The notes under the pieces are model-generated. The model did not search any database. It had not been told where the DNA came from and saw nothing but the letters and a program-made list of their open reading frames with translations. From positions 372,001 to 436,000 of the forward strand of contig JAMPKV010000002.1 in the NCBI GenBank assembly GCA_039962225.1: a stretch of 64,000 nt of DNA, written 5' to 3'. A program made the position numbers and the translations under genes. Shown here in pieces: positions 56,443 to 64,000 of the stretch (position 1 is the first letter of the stretch; the number at the start of each line of letters is the position of its first letter). This DNA comes from Microcoleus sp. AS-A8. Lineage in GTDB: Bacteria > Cyanobacteriota > Cyanobacteriia > Cyanobacteriales > Coleofasciculaceae.

Positions 56443-59400
56443 ATGACCGAGGCAGAACTGCTGCGGGTAATTGAACAGGCGGCGAGTGAGGGGGTGACGG
56501 AACTCGACCTCTCTGGCAATGACTTAACGACGCTACCGCCTGCGATCGGCAGGTTGACTCAACTCAAAAAACTGATTCTCGGTAAATATCAGTATAACGA
56601 CGAGGGCTATATCGTCGGTAGCATCGGGAACAAACTGAGTGCTTTACCTGCGGAAATTGGACAGCTCAATCAGCTTGAAGAACTTCAGGTTGTTAACAAT
56701 CGTTTAAGCGCCCTGCCGGGAGAAATTGTCCAACTCACCTCGCTGCAATCGCTCTACCTCAGCGGCAATCAACTGAGCGCCCTGCCGGGAGAAATTGTCC
56801 AACTCACCTCGCTGCAAACGCTCTACCTCAGCGGCAATCAACTGAGCGCCCTGCCGGGAGAAATTGGACAACTCACCTCGCTGCAATCGCTCTACCTCGG
56901 CTCCAATCAACTGAGCGTCCTACCTGAAGAAATTGTCCAACTCACCTCGCTGCAAACGCTCTACCTCGGCTCCAATCAACTGAGCGCCCTGCCCCCCGAA
57001 ATTGGACAACTCACCTCGCTGCAATCGCTCGACCTCCGCTACAATCAACTGAGCGCCCTGCCTGGAGAAATCGTCCAACTCACCTCCCTGCAATCGCTCT
57101 ACCTCCACAGGAATCAACTGAGCGCCCTGCTCCCCGAAATTGGACAACTCACCTCGCTGCAAACGCTCGACCTCAACTCCAATCAACTGAGTGCCTTGCC
57201 TAGAGAAATTGGACAACTCACCTCGCTACAAACACTCTGGCTCTTCAAGAATCATCTGAGCGCTCTGCCTGGAGAAATTGGACAACTCACCTTGCTGCAA
57301 ACGCTCGACCTCGAAGGCAATCAACTGAGCGCCCTGCCCCCCCAAATCAAGCAACTGCCCAACCTTGAAAGGCTAGATCTTCGGGGCAACCCTGTCCCCA
57401 TTCCCCCTGAGATTTTGGGTCCGAAAGAGTTGATGGAAAGACCGGGTGATGTCAAGGAAATCCTCGATTTCTATTTCCAGGTGCAAGATCCAGCCGAAAC
57501 CGAACCCCTCTACGAAGCCAAATTCTTGATTGTTGGCGAAGGGGGAGCGGGAAAAACCTCTTTAGCCAAGAAAATCGAAACCGAAACCTACGAACTCCAG
57601 TCCGATGAAGAATCCACCCAAGGCATTGATGTCATTCGCTGGGACTTCCCCCTGCCTGACGGACAAAACTTTCGCGTCAATATCTGGGACTTTGGCGGTC
57701 AAGAAATCTACCACCAAACCCACCAATTTTTCCTCACCGAACGTTCTCTCTATGTCTTAGTTGTAGATACTCGCCAAGAAAACACCGACTTTTACTGGTG
57801 GCTCAAAGTTGTCGAACTTTTGAGCGGTAATAGCCCCATTGTGATCGTTAAGAATGAAAAACAAGACCGTCAGTGCCAGGTCAACGAGCGCCAGTTGCGC
57901 GGAGAATTCACCAATCTAAAAGAAGTCCTAGCAACCAACTTAGCCACCAATCGCGGTTTACCCGAAATTAAAGATGCGATTCAACAATATATCAGCAGGC
58001 TTCCCCATGTCGGCAGCTCCTTACCCAAACTTTGGGTGAGAGTTCGTTCGGCATTAGAAAACGATTCCCGTAATTACATTACCGTCCAAGAATACCGCCA
58101 ACTTTGCCGACTGAATCAATTAACTGACCGTCAAGATATGCTAATGCTGAGTCGCTATCTCCACGACCTCGGCGTTTGCCTTCACTTTCAAGACGATTCT
58201 ACTCTTAAACACTGGGTTATTCTCAAACCCGAATGGGGGACGGCTGCCGTCTACCAAGTTTTAGACAATGAAACCGTCAAGAAAAATCTCGGCTGTTTTA
58301 CCCAAGATGATCTCAAAGATATTTGGCAAGACATTGAATATGCCGAGATGCTAGATGAACTGCTCAAACTGATGATGCAGTTCAAACTTTGCTATGCAAT
58401 TCCCAATCGTCCTGACACCTACATTGCCCCTCAACTGCTCGATTTCAACCAACCCAGCTACACCTGGTACGACACCAACAGCCTAATCTTGCGCTACAAC
58501 TACGAGTTCATGCCCAAGGGTATTCTCACTCGCTTCATCGTAGAAACCCACCCTTGGATTGAACAACAAAAACTCGTTTGGCGCAGTGGGGTTATTCTCA
58601 ACAAAGACCAAACCCGTGCCGAAGTCATCGAACAATACAATCAAAAAGAAATTAAAATTCGTGTAACCGGAATTCGCAAGAAAGAACTCCTCGCCGTCAT
58701 CACCCACGAATTGGAAAAAATCCACAACTCTTACGAACGTTTGAAATATCAAACCTTTGTTCCTTGTAACTGCGAAGATTGCCAAGGAAGCCAGACGCCT
58801 CATTCCTACCCTCTGGACAGACTCCGCAAGCGCTTGGATGCCGGTAAATACAAAATTGAGTGCGAAAATAGCTATGAAATGGTAGATGTCCGTAGGCTAA
58901 TCGATGATGTCAACCTGCAACCTCTTGGAGTAGAACGGGAAATTAACCCACGAGACTTACCACTGCAACGGGAACTGCAACAGGAGAGAGCCGAATCCAT
59001 GAATCGTTCATCAGAACCTAAATTCGACCAAGAAATCTTTATATCCTATGCTTGGGGTGGGGAGAATGAGGAATATGTAAATAACCTCGATCGCACGTTA
59101 CAGGAAAAAGGCATCACAATCATCCGGGACAAACGTGATTTAGGTTACAAAGGACTCATCAAAGACTTCATGGAACGAATTGGACGCGGCAAATGCGTGA
59201 TTGCTGTGATTAGCGACAAGTATTTAAAATCTCCCAACTGCATGTTTGAACTGGTGCAAGTGGCGAAAAATGGAGAAATCCGCGATCGCATTTTCCCCAT
59301 TGTCCTAGCCGACGCCCAAATTTATAAGCCCGTTGCCAGAATTAAATATATTCAGCATTGGGAAAATGAAATTAAAGAATTAGATGAAGCGATGAGAGGA

Positions 59401-59592
59401 GTTGGTGCAGCGAATTTGCAAGGATTTCGCGAAGAAATTGACCAATATACCGAAATCCGCAACACCATTGCCGAACTCACTAACCTTCTGAAAGATATGA
59501 ATACCCTAACACCGGATATTCACAGCCAATTAGAATTTCAGGACTTGATTAAAGCAATAGAAGACCGCTTAGATCAGGATACAATTGCTTAA
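56443..59592 (+). CDS. LRR-Roc-COR-TIR protein (Roco GTPase with C-terminal TIR)
   Basis: 1049 residues from the ATG at 56443 (TAGGA 7 nt upstream; TTG at 56437 is two codons earlier). Residues about 20-325 are about twelve 23-residue leucine-rich repeats, ten of them nearly identical (SALPGEIVQLTSLQSLYL). Roc GTPase: P-loop LIVGEGGAGKTSL (367-375 region), DFGGQE at 418-423 and a VIVKNEKQD guanine motif (NKxD-like). A COR domain follows to about residue 780 with a conserved CNCEDC cluster. TIR domain from about 864: EIFISYAWGG, then KSPNCMFELVQV, with the glutamate used by NADase TIRs. A sensor-switch-effector design like plant and bacterial immune receptors; bacterial Roco/TIR fusions are known but their role is not. 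Confidence 0.9.
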   Translation: MTEAELLRVIEQAASEGVTELDLSGNDLTTLPPAIGRLTQLKKLILGKYQYNDEGYIVGSIGNKLSALPAEIGQLNQLEELQVVNNRLSALPGEIVQLTSLQSLYLSGNQLSALPGEIVQLTSLQTLYLSGNQLSALPGEIGQLTSLQSLYLGSNQLSVLPEEIVQLTSLQTLYLGSNQLSALPPEIGQLTSLQSLDLRYNQLSALPGEIVQLTSLQSLYLHRNQLSALLPEIGQLTSLQTLDLNSNQLSALPREIGQLTSLQTLWLFKNHLSALPGEIGQLTLLQTLDLEGNQLSALPPQIKQLPNLERLDLRGNPVPIPPEILGPKELMERPGDVKEILDFYFQVQDPAETEPLYEAKFLIVGEGGAGKTSLAKKIETETYELQSDEESTQGIDVIRWDFPLPDGQNFRVNIWDFGGQEIYHQTHQFFLTERSLYVLVVDTRQENTDFYWWLKVVELLSGNSPIVIVKNEKQDRQCQVNERQLRGEFTNLKEVLATNLATNRGLPEIKDAIQQYISRLPHVGSSLPKLWVRVRSALENDSRNYITVQEYRQLCRLNQLTDRQDMLMLSRYLHDLGVCLHFQDDSTLKHWVILKPEWGTAAVYQVLDNETVKKNLGCFTQDDLKDIWQDIEYAEMLDELLKLMMQFKLCYAIPNRPDTYIAPQLLDFNQPSYTWYDTNSLILRYNYEFMPKGILTRFIVETHPWIEQQKLVWRSGVILNKDQTRAEVIEQYNQKEIKIRVTGIRKKELLAVITHELEKIHNSYERLKYQTFVPCNCEDCQGSQTPHSYPLDRLRKRLDAGKYKIECENSYEMVDVRRLIDDVNLQPLGVEREINPRDLPLQRELQQERAESMNRSSEPKFDQEIFISYAWGGENEEYVNNLDRTLQEKGITIIRDKRDLGYKGLIKDFMERIGRGKCVIAVISDKYLKSPNCMFELVQVAKNGEIRDRIFPIVLADAQIYKPVARIKYIQHWENEIKELDEAMRGVGAANLQGFREEIDQYTEIRNTIAELTNLLKDMNTLTPDIHSQLEFQDLIKAIEDRLDQDTIA

Positions 59593-59724
59593 GCTACAGC
59601 TCTCAAGTCCGCCTTGGCAACCGGAGCTTTAGTGAGGAGGAATTAGGGGGGTGAGAGGCTGGGACGATTGCCAGGAGTTAACCCCTACTCTTGAGCAGAA
59701 TTAGGCATTGTTTGAGAAAAGAAA

Positions 59725-60780
59725 ATGGCATTAATGGATAGACAAGAAATTGAAGCATTAGTGAAAGATTATGGAACTCAGGTCAATGAAGGCCGAACGA
59801 TAAAAGAACTCATCAATGATGGAGAAATCCCAGAACTGAAAGGTTGCCAAATTTATGAAGGCAAAGTTTCCAATTGTGTTTATGGAGATACCCTAAAAAC
59901 CAATGAGGGAATACCCATTCGATTGATGTATCGGTCAAATCGAGTTTCCACCCATGACCAACACAGAGGAACGATACCCTTTAAAGACCAAGTTTTAGCA
60001 TTAAATCATCATCTCATGTTAGAGCTGGTTAAGGGAATATTGGGGAGTTCTCAATTTGAAATTCCCGACTTAACGCCCACTTCAACAGTCATTGCAGCCG
60101 AAAATTTAGCCCCAATTCAATTTGAAAACGTACTCAGACTTTATATGGCAGAGAGTAGCACTTCAACCTCTCTCTATCAACATTGGTTATCTGGGGAAAG
60201 AGAATTTTGTGGACATAAATTACCCAATAATCTCAGCCCCAACGGGAAGCTTCCTTACCTGATGGATACCCCTTCCACAAAAGCGAAAAATGATGAATCT
60301 GTGAGCCCTCAATACTTATTTGATAAGGGAATCTGTACTGAGCAAGAGTATAGGGAAATCCGAAATAATTCGATTCTAGCATTTGGAATTATTTTAGAAC
60401 ACGATAGAAAAAAAGGAATGGTTCCAGTTGATACCAAACTAGAACATGGACGGAACCACAAAGGAGAAATTGTGGTAATGGATGAAGTCTTTACTCTGGA
60501 TTCAACAAGAAGATGGAAACTGGATTTAGAGTCCGGTGCCTTTGAACTTGCTCAGGAAGGTAAACCGAAATCCTATTCTAAAGAGTTTGTTCGAGGGATG
60601 AAATTCGATAGTAAGACAGGATTACTCAGTCCAGAACAGGAATTAGAAGTAGCTGTAAGATACATAGAAACAATCCAGCATATCAGTGGCAAAAGATTTG
60701 AACCTGATCTCAGGCCGAGAGATGAGAGAATTGTGGAATCGACCAACTTAATTTTGAAACATTTGAGTCTAAAAAAGTAA
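59725..60780 (+). CDS. Divergent SAICAR-synthetase-like (PurC-like) protein
   Basis: 351 residues, longer than usual bacterial PurC (~240). Matches to phosphoribosylaminoimidazole-succinocarboxamide synthase in order: YEGKVSNCVYGD (GKxR-type nucleotide loop), YRSNRVSTHDQHRGTIPFKD (sDRiSafD...iPgK), VLRLYMAESS (VVRGYxxGS), CGHKLPNNLSPNGKLPYLMD then TPSTKAKNDESVS (TPTTKAe.HDE), and VPVDTKLEHGRNHKGEIVVMDEVF, TLDSTRRW (DtKfEfG...DEv.TpDSsRfW). The ATP-grasp-like catalytic parts are kept, but the phosphate/substrate loop deviates (Gly-to-Ala/Glu). No pur genes are near; a normal purC is presumably elsewhere. It follows the Roco-TIR gene by 132 nt on the same strand. Confidence 0.78.
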   Translation: MALMDRQEIEALVKDYGTQVNEGRTIKELINDGEIPELKGCQIYEGKVSNCVYGDTLKTNEGIPIRLMYRSNRVSTHDQHRGTIPFKDQVLALNHHLMLELVKGILGSSQFEIPDLTPTSTVIAAENLAPIQFENVLRLYMAESSTSTSLYQHWLSGEREFCGHKLPNNLSPNGKLPYLMDTPSTKAKNDESVSPQYLFDKGICTEQEYREIRNNSILAFGIILEHDRKKGMVPVDTKLEHGRNHKGEIVVMDEVFTLDSTRRWKLDLESGAFELAQEGKPKSYSKEFVRGMKFDSKTGLLSPEQELEVAVRYIETIQHISGKRFEPDLRPRDERIVESTNLILKHLSLKK

Positions 60781-61121
60781 TCGATATTAAAACACTTAGA
60801 CTTATATGAGATGGGTTAAAACCTTGGTAGCCGTCATCTAGGAGAGAATGCGATCGCCTGCCCTTTCGAGGTAGCTTCGCTTCACCGTATCGCCTAAAAA
60901 GCGATCGCCACGGCACCCAGTAAAACCCACCTCCAGAATACACTCCGAGGTGGGAAACCTTAGCTAGGATGTCCGAGCATGGAGCTCGGTAGGAACTGCC
61001 ATAGCGCTTTACTAGATCCGAAATAGTACCATTCTTCGGAATTAGCTGAACCACCGGGCACTCTCTAGTGGTAAGTTATCCCTGTTTTGCCCTAATATCC
61101 CCAATATACGGAGAAAAAACT
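60781..61121. other. Spacer before ccmP
   Basis: 341 nt without a convincing gene. It has two or three HIP1-like octamers and an imperfect palindrome with CCTCGGAGTGTATTCTGGAGG-like symmetry near 60930-60955. Frames through it match nothing. Confidence 0.35.
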
Positions 61122-61763
61122 TTGGGTATAGAACTGCGTAGTTACGTATTTCTAGACAACTTACAGCCCCAACATGCGGCTTACATGGGGACAGTGGCAC
61201 AAGGGTTCTTGCCCTTACCCGGTGATTCATCCCTGTGGATTGAAATCGCACCTGGGATTGAAATTAACCGGATTACAGATATCGCCCTGAAATCCACCTC
61301 TGTTCGTCCGGGGGTGCAGGTTGTCGAACGACTTTTTGGACTTCTAGAAGTTCATTCCAGCTTCCAGGGGGAAACGCGGGCGGCGGCTAAGGCGATTTTG
61401 GAGGCGCTGGGTGCCCGAGAACAAGATTGTCTTAAACCCCGTGTCGTTTCCAGTCAAATTATCCGCAATATTGATGCCCACCACACCCAACTGATCAATC
61501 GCACTCGCAAGGGACAACTCCTCTTAGCAGGACAAACGTTATATGTCTTGGAAGTTCAGCCGGCTGCCTATGCGGCTCTCGCCGCGAACGAAGCTGAGAA
61601 AGCAGCCTTCATTAACATCCTGGAAATTCTCCCGGTGGGTATCTTCGGACGCCTCTACTTAGGGGGAGCCGAACGGGATATTTTAGCCGCGTCTCAGGCT
61701 GTGTTGGTGGCGTTGGAAAATGTGGTTGGACGCGCTCACCCTGACAGTGGAAAATCACAATAG
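61122..61763 (+). CDS. ccmP: CcmP, tandem-BMC carboxysome shell protein
   Basis: 213 residues. Starts at TTG 61122 (GGAGAA upstream), because the family begins [20 protein letters not shown]; the longer frame from 61068 adds unrelated sequence. Two BMC-type halves: residues 1-105 with [20 protein letters not shown], and 106-213 with [20 protein letters not shown] then [27 protein letters not shown] (two parts). Tandem BMC trimers of this kind stack face to face and have a large gated pore thought to pass Calvin-cycle metabolites. The other ccm genes are not in the window. Confidence 0.9.
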   Translation: MGIELRSYVFLDNLQPQHAAYMGTVAQGFLPLPGDSSLWIEIAPGIEINRITDIALKSTSVRPGVQVVERLFGLLEVHSSFQGETRAAAKAILEALGAREQDCLKPRVVSSQIIRNIDAHHTQLINRTRKGQLLLAGQTLYVLEVQPAAYAALAANEAEKAAFINILEILPVGIFGRLYLGGAERDILAASQAVLVALENVVGRAHPDSGKSQ

Positions 61764-61894
61764 CGATCGCACCTGACTCTAAGCGATCGCCGTTTTAGGG
61801 ATTCACCCAACAAACCACCCCTCAACACCACGCCGATTCACAGGCATGATGGTTAGAGTGACTCGTTAAATTTAGTTTTTTACCAAACCTAGAG

Positions 61895-62746
61895 ATGGCA
61901 AATGCAGAGCATCTAGCGTTTCTCGCTCAGGGTGCCGTTGGATGGATTAAGTGGAGAACTCTCAACCCACAATTAGAACCCGACTTGAGCGAAGCGAACC
62001 TGATTGGCGTTAACCTCAGAGGTGCTCACCTGCAAGGGACTAACCTGAGAAAAGCACTGCTGGATCATACTCTCCTGATTGCAGCGAACCTCACAGGTGC
62101 TAACCTGAGTCAGGCTAACCTTTCCCATGCATCCCTCAACGAGGCAAACCTCGTCGAAGCTTGCCTCATCGATACAACCCTGATCAGTGCTGACCTCAGT
62201 CATGCTGAACTCACGGGTGCTAACCTAATTGGGGCAGACCTTTACGGAGCTAACCTTAAAGGCGTCGATCTCAGTGATGCCAATCTGATTGGGACTAACC
62301 TGAGACGGGTTAACCTCAATGGAGCTGATTTGAGTGGGGCACAGCTATTAAGAACGAACCTCAGCGAGGCTAAACTTGTGGAGGCTAACCTCAGTCATAC
62401 GAATCTGAGTAATGCAAACCTCCACGAAGCCGAACTCATCGGGGCTTACCTTTACAAGAGTGATCTCCAGAAAGCGAACCTGAGTGAGGCTCACCTGAGT
62501 GGAGCTTACCTCTCTAGAGCAAATCTGCGGGAAGCTGACCTAGAGCGGGTTGATTTGAGATGGGCTAATCTCAACCGAGCCAACCTGTGCGAAGCTGACT
62601 TGAGAGGCGCTAACCTCCGAGGAGCCAACCTCAGCCAAGCTAATTTAGAAAGAGCTGACCTGAGAGGTGCTAATCTCCGAGGTACCAACCTGAACAAAGC
62701 TAACCTTCAGGGAGCCATAATGCCTGATAGCACAACTCACTTGTAG
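61895..62746 (+). CDS. Pentapeptide-repeat protein
   Basis: 283 residues. After a short N-terminal helical segment (ANAEHLAFLAQGAVGWIKWR), nearly the whole protein is A(N/D)LXX repeats (ANLTGANLSQANLSHASLNE and so on), about 45 units, forming a right-handed quadrilateral beta-helix. No second domain. Cyanobacteria have many such proteins and the role of most is unknown; a few mimic DNA. Start is ATG with a purine-rich stretch upstream. Confidence 0.9.
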   Translation: MANAEHLAFLAQGAVGWIKWRTLNPQLEPDLSEANLIGVNLRGAHLQGTNLRKALLDHTLLIAANLTGANLSQANLSHASLNEANLVEACLIDTTLISADLSHAELTGANLIGADLYGANLKGVDLSDANLIGTNLRRVNLNGADLSGAQLLRTNLSEAKLVEANLSHTNLSNANLHEAELIGAYLYKSDLQKANLSEAHLSGAYLSRANLREADLERVDLRWANLNRANLCEADLRGANLRGANLSQANLERADLRGANLRGTNLNKANLQGAIMPDSTTHL

Positions 62747-62761
62747 ATACCGAACAGGTAG

Positions 62762-62782
62762 GGGCACGATATTATCGTGCCC
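62762..62782. repeat. Palindromic dispersed repeat (copy 3)
   Basis: Perfect 9-bp stem GGGCACGAT / ATCGTGCCC around ATT, 15 nt after the pentapeptide-repeat stop; same family as 51204-51232. Confidence 0.7.
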
Positions 62783-62844
62783 GACAAAAACTGCTCTTGA
62801 ACCCGAATGAAAACTGCGATAGAAGTGGTTGCGATCGCCCTCGC

Positions 62845-64000
62845 TTAGACAAACTGACCTTTCGAGTCCTTGGGGCGAATACCAATCACTGAAGGACGTG
62901 GTGCTCCCTGAGGATTGCCCTCGATATTACTAGGCCAGTTACTGCCACGAGGCACCGTGCGTGTCTGGTTAAACAAACTGCCATTCAAATCCAGCATCTC
63001 GATCGTGCGGCTCAGAGTTTGCTGAGGGTTGAACGGACAATCTTCACTGGGATGCTGCACCGCGAGGATGAGCGTATCCCCGATGAAGGTTGGCCCAGTC
63101 ATCTCGCAACGGGGTGGCCCATAAGCAAAGGGTACAATTCTTCCCGCATTCGGCCCACGGGTGGGAATAAAGAACAGCCAGTTATTGCCAAAAACTCCAA
63201 TTAGGTCAGACGTCTGAACATTTAAATTAGAATCGGTAGTCACTGTCGATGTAGCGCCCACGACTCGATGGTCTATCGGTCTTTGACTCGGATTCGCTCC
63301 GGTACTAAAGCCATTGTGGGCGCTAGTGGACATATCAGTTACGCCCCAGACATTACCTTGGCTATCAAACGCTAGGTTATCCACATTAGCAAAACCATCT
63401 CCGGGTTCGGCTCCGGCTTCCCCACCTTTAGCCAGTCGCTGCCAGCGAAAAGTCGTCCCTGTTGTACAATCGGGGCTGTTTTCAATAATCTTGAACAGTT
63501 CTCCCGACGGTTGTGGGGCGTTAACAGCATTGCTGTACTTAGATACTACAAAGATTCGAGAATCGGGGTAGCCATCACTACCAGGAGCACCATCAGTGTA
63601 GGCGATGAAGACTTCCTTAGTGCGGGGATGAACTTCAATATCCTCAGGACGAGCTGTCGGTGTTCCCCCCACGAGATTAGCCGCTAAGAAGGCATCCACT
63701 AACACTGCCCCTTGGCTGGTGTAAAAATCGGACAGCTTCTTGCCTTTGTAACCGGATAAAGCGGTAGCTTCGTTGGTGGTATCGACGTTAAACGAACCCC
63801 CATTGGAGGTTTGTCCGGCAATACCGTTACGCTTGGGGAGTGGCAGCAGACCATTTCTCGTTGCTTTACCCAATTTGGAAATTTCCACAGAGGCAAGCGT
63901 CGATGGCGCAATGGGGTCGGTTGCCGTATTTAACGAGAGGGGAATCCACCGGCCTGTACCATCTGAGTTGTAGCGGGCAACGTAGAGCGTTCCGTCCTCA
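62845..64000 (-). CDS. PhoX-type alkaline phosphatase (5' end outside window)
   Basis: Partial; 385 codons visible. The frame runs off the window end, so the GTG near 63888 is internal. Beta-propeller phosphatase of the PhoX/DUF839 type: PTARPEDIEVHPRTKEVFIA, GDGFANVDNLAFDSQGNVWG, GPPRCEMTGPTFIGDTLILA and VQHPSEDCPFNPQ. PhoX uses Ca and Fe to release phosphate from organic esters outside the cytoplasm, often Tat-exported. The likely twin-arginine leader lies beyond 64000. The N-terminal part seen is VARYNSDGTGRWIPL. Confidence 0.85.
   Translation of the reverse strand, partial: EDGTLYVARYNSDGTGRWIPLSLNTATDPIAPSTLASVEISKLGKATRNGLLPLPKRNGIAGQTSNGGSFNVDTTNEATALSGYKGKKLSDFYTSQGAVLVDAFLAANLVGGTPTARPEDIEVHPRTKEVFIAYTDGAPGSDGYPDSRIFVVSKYSNAVNAPQPSGELFKIIENSPDCTTGTTFRWQRLAKGGEAGAEPGDGFANVDNLAFDSQGNVWGVTDMSTSAHNGFSTGANPSQRPIDHRVVGATSTVTTDSNLNVQTSDLIGVFGNNWLFFIPTRGPNAGRIVPFAYGPPRCEMTGPTFIGDTLILAVQHPSEDCPFNPQQTLSRTIEMLDLNGSLFNQTRTVPRGSNWPSNIEGNPQGAPRPSVIGIRPKDSKGQFV

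Noticed and set aside
1-64000. CRISPR arrays, tRNA or rRNA genes, prophage
   Set aside because: No regularly spaced direct repeats with unique spacers, no cloverleaf-like T-loop/anticodon patterns in spacers and no phage structural genes were seen by eye. A tRNAscan or CRISPR search could not be run.

Overview
The window is chromosomal DNA of a cyanobacterium. It carries cytochrome f, the Rieske protein, PetP, chlorophyll synthase, the CcmP carboxysome shell protein and the fbp-tal-zwf-opcA oxidative pentose phosphate cluster. GCGATCGC (HIP1-type) octamers are scattered through genes and spacers. Large repeat-rich proteins (haemagglutinin-CHAT, LRR-Roc-COR-TIR, pentapeptide, CHAT) and many short dispersed repeats suggest a large-genome, probably filamentous species of the Coleofasciculus/Microcoleus/Moorena kind. 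The genus cannot be fixed from the sequence alone.

Layout. 1-11 kb: an exopolysaccharide or surface-glycan cluster (two GT4 glycosyltransferases, a methyltransferase, a fused two-domain oxidoreductase, a heparinase-like protein, an NAD-dependent epimerase, a WecA/MraY-type phosphoglycosyl transferase and an ABC-2 export permease). It is interrupted by a NUDIX gene carrying one in-frame stop. 11.3-13.6 kb: petP, a Get3/ArsA-like ATPase and chlG in a tight operon. 13.9-18.1 kb: a large A/T-rich membrane protein, an SH3-domain remnant and another GT4. 18.2-22 kb: a secreted CHAT protein, an HTH protein and a TnpB-only IS605-type element with a recognisable omega-RNA end. 22.3-25.6 kb: petC-petA, a DUF3067 gene and tatC; Rieske is a Tat substrate, so the neighbourhood makes sense. 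25.9-36.4 kb: an iron-siderophore/cobalamin-type ABC importer whose permease and ATPase genes are separated by a 1680-residue secreted haemagglutinin-CHAT gene, then a Slt-type lytic transglycosylase. 36.7-43.2 kb: pepA, an L,D-transpeptidase, a low-complexity secreted protein, rimM, small hypotheticals, cysE and a PPOX flavoprotein.

43.5-46.4 kb: nrdJ, the B12-dependent ribonucleotide reductase, split by a 502-nt intervening sequence with group-I-like boundaries. 47-54.7 kb: an RRM protein and central carbon metabolism (pfkA, fbp, tal, zwf, opcA). 54.8-56.2 kb: the cobyrinate amidating enzyme (a B12 link to nrdJ). 56.4-60.8 kb: an LRR-Roc-COR-TIR protein followed on the same strand by a divergent SAICAR-synthetase (PurC-like) protein; this pair is the best candidate for an undescribed system. 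61-64 kb: ccmP, a pentapeptide-repeat gene and a PhoX-type phosphatase cut by the window edge.

Two general themes stand out. First, short dispersed repeats lie not only in spacers but in frame inside at least three genes, where they encode Pro/Gly-rich linkers. Second, several genes are disrupted or remodelled (NUDIX nonsense codon, nrdJ intron, truncated SH3 gene, split ABC operon). I saw no tRNA, rRNA, CRISPR array or prophage.
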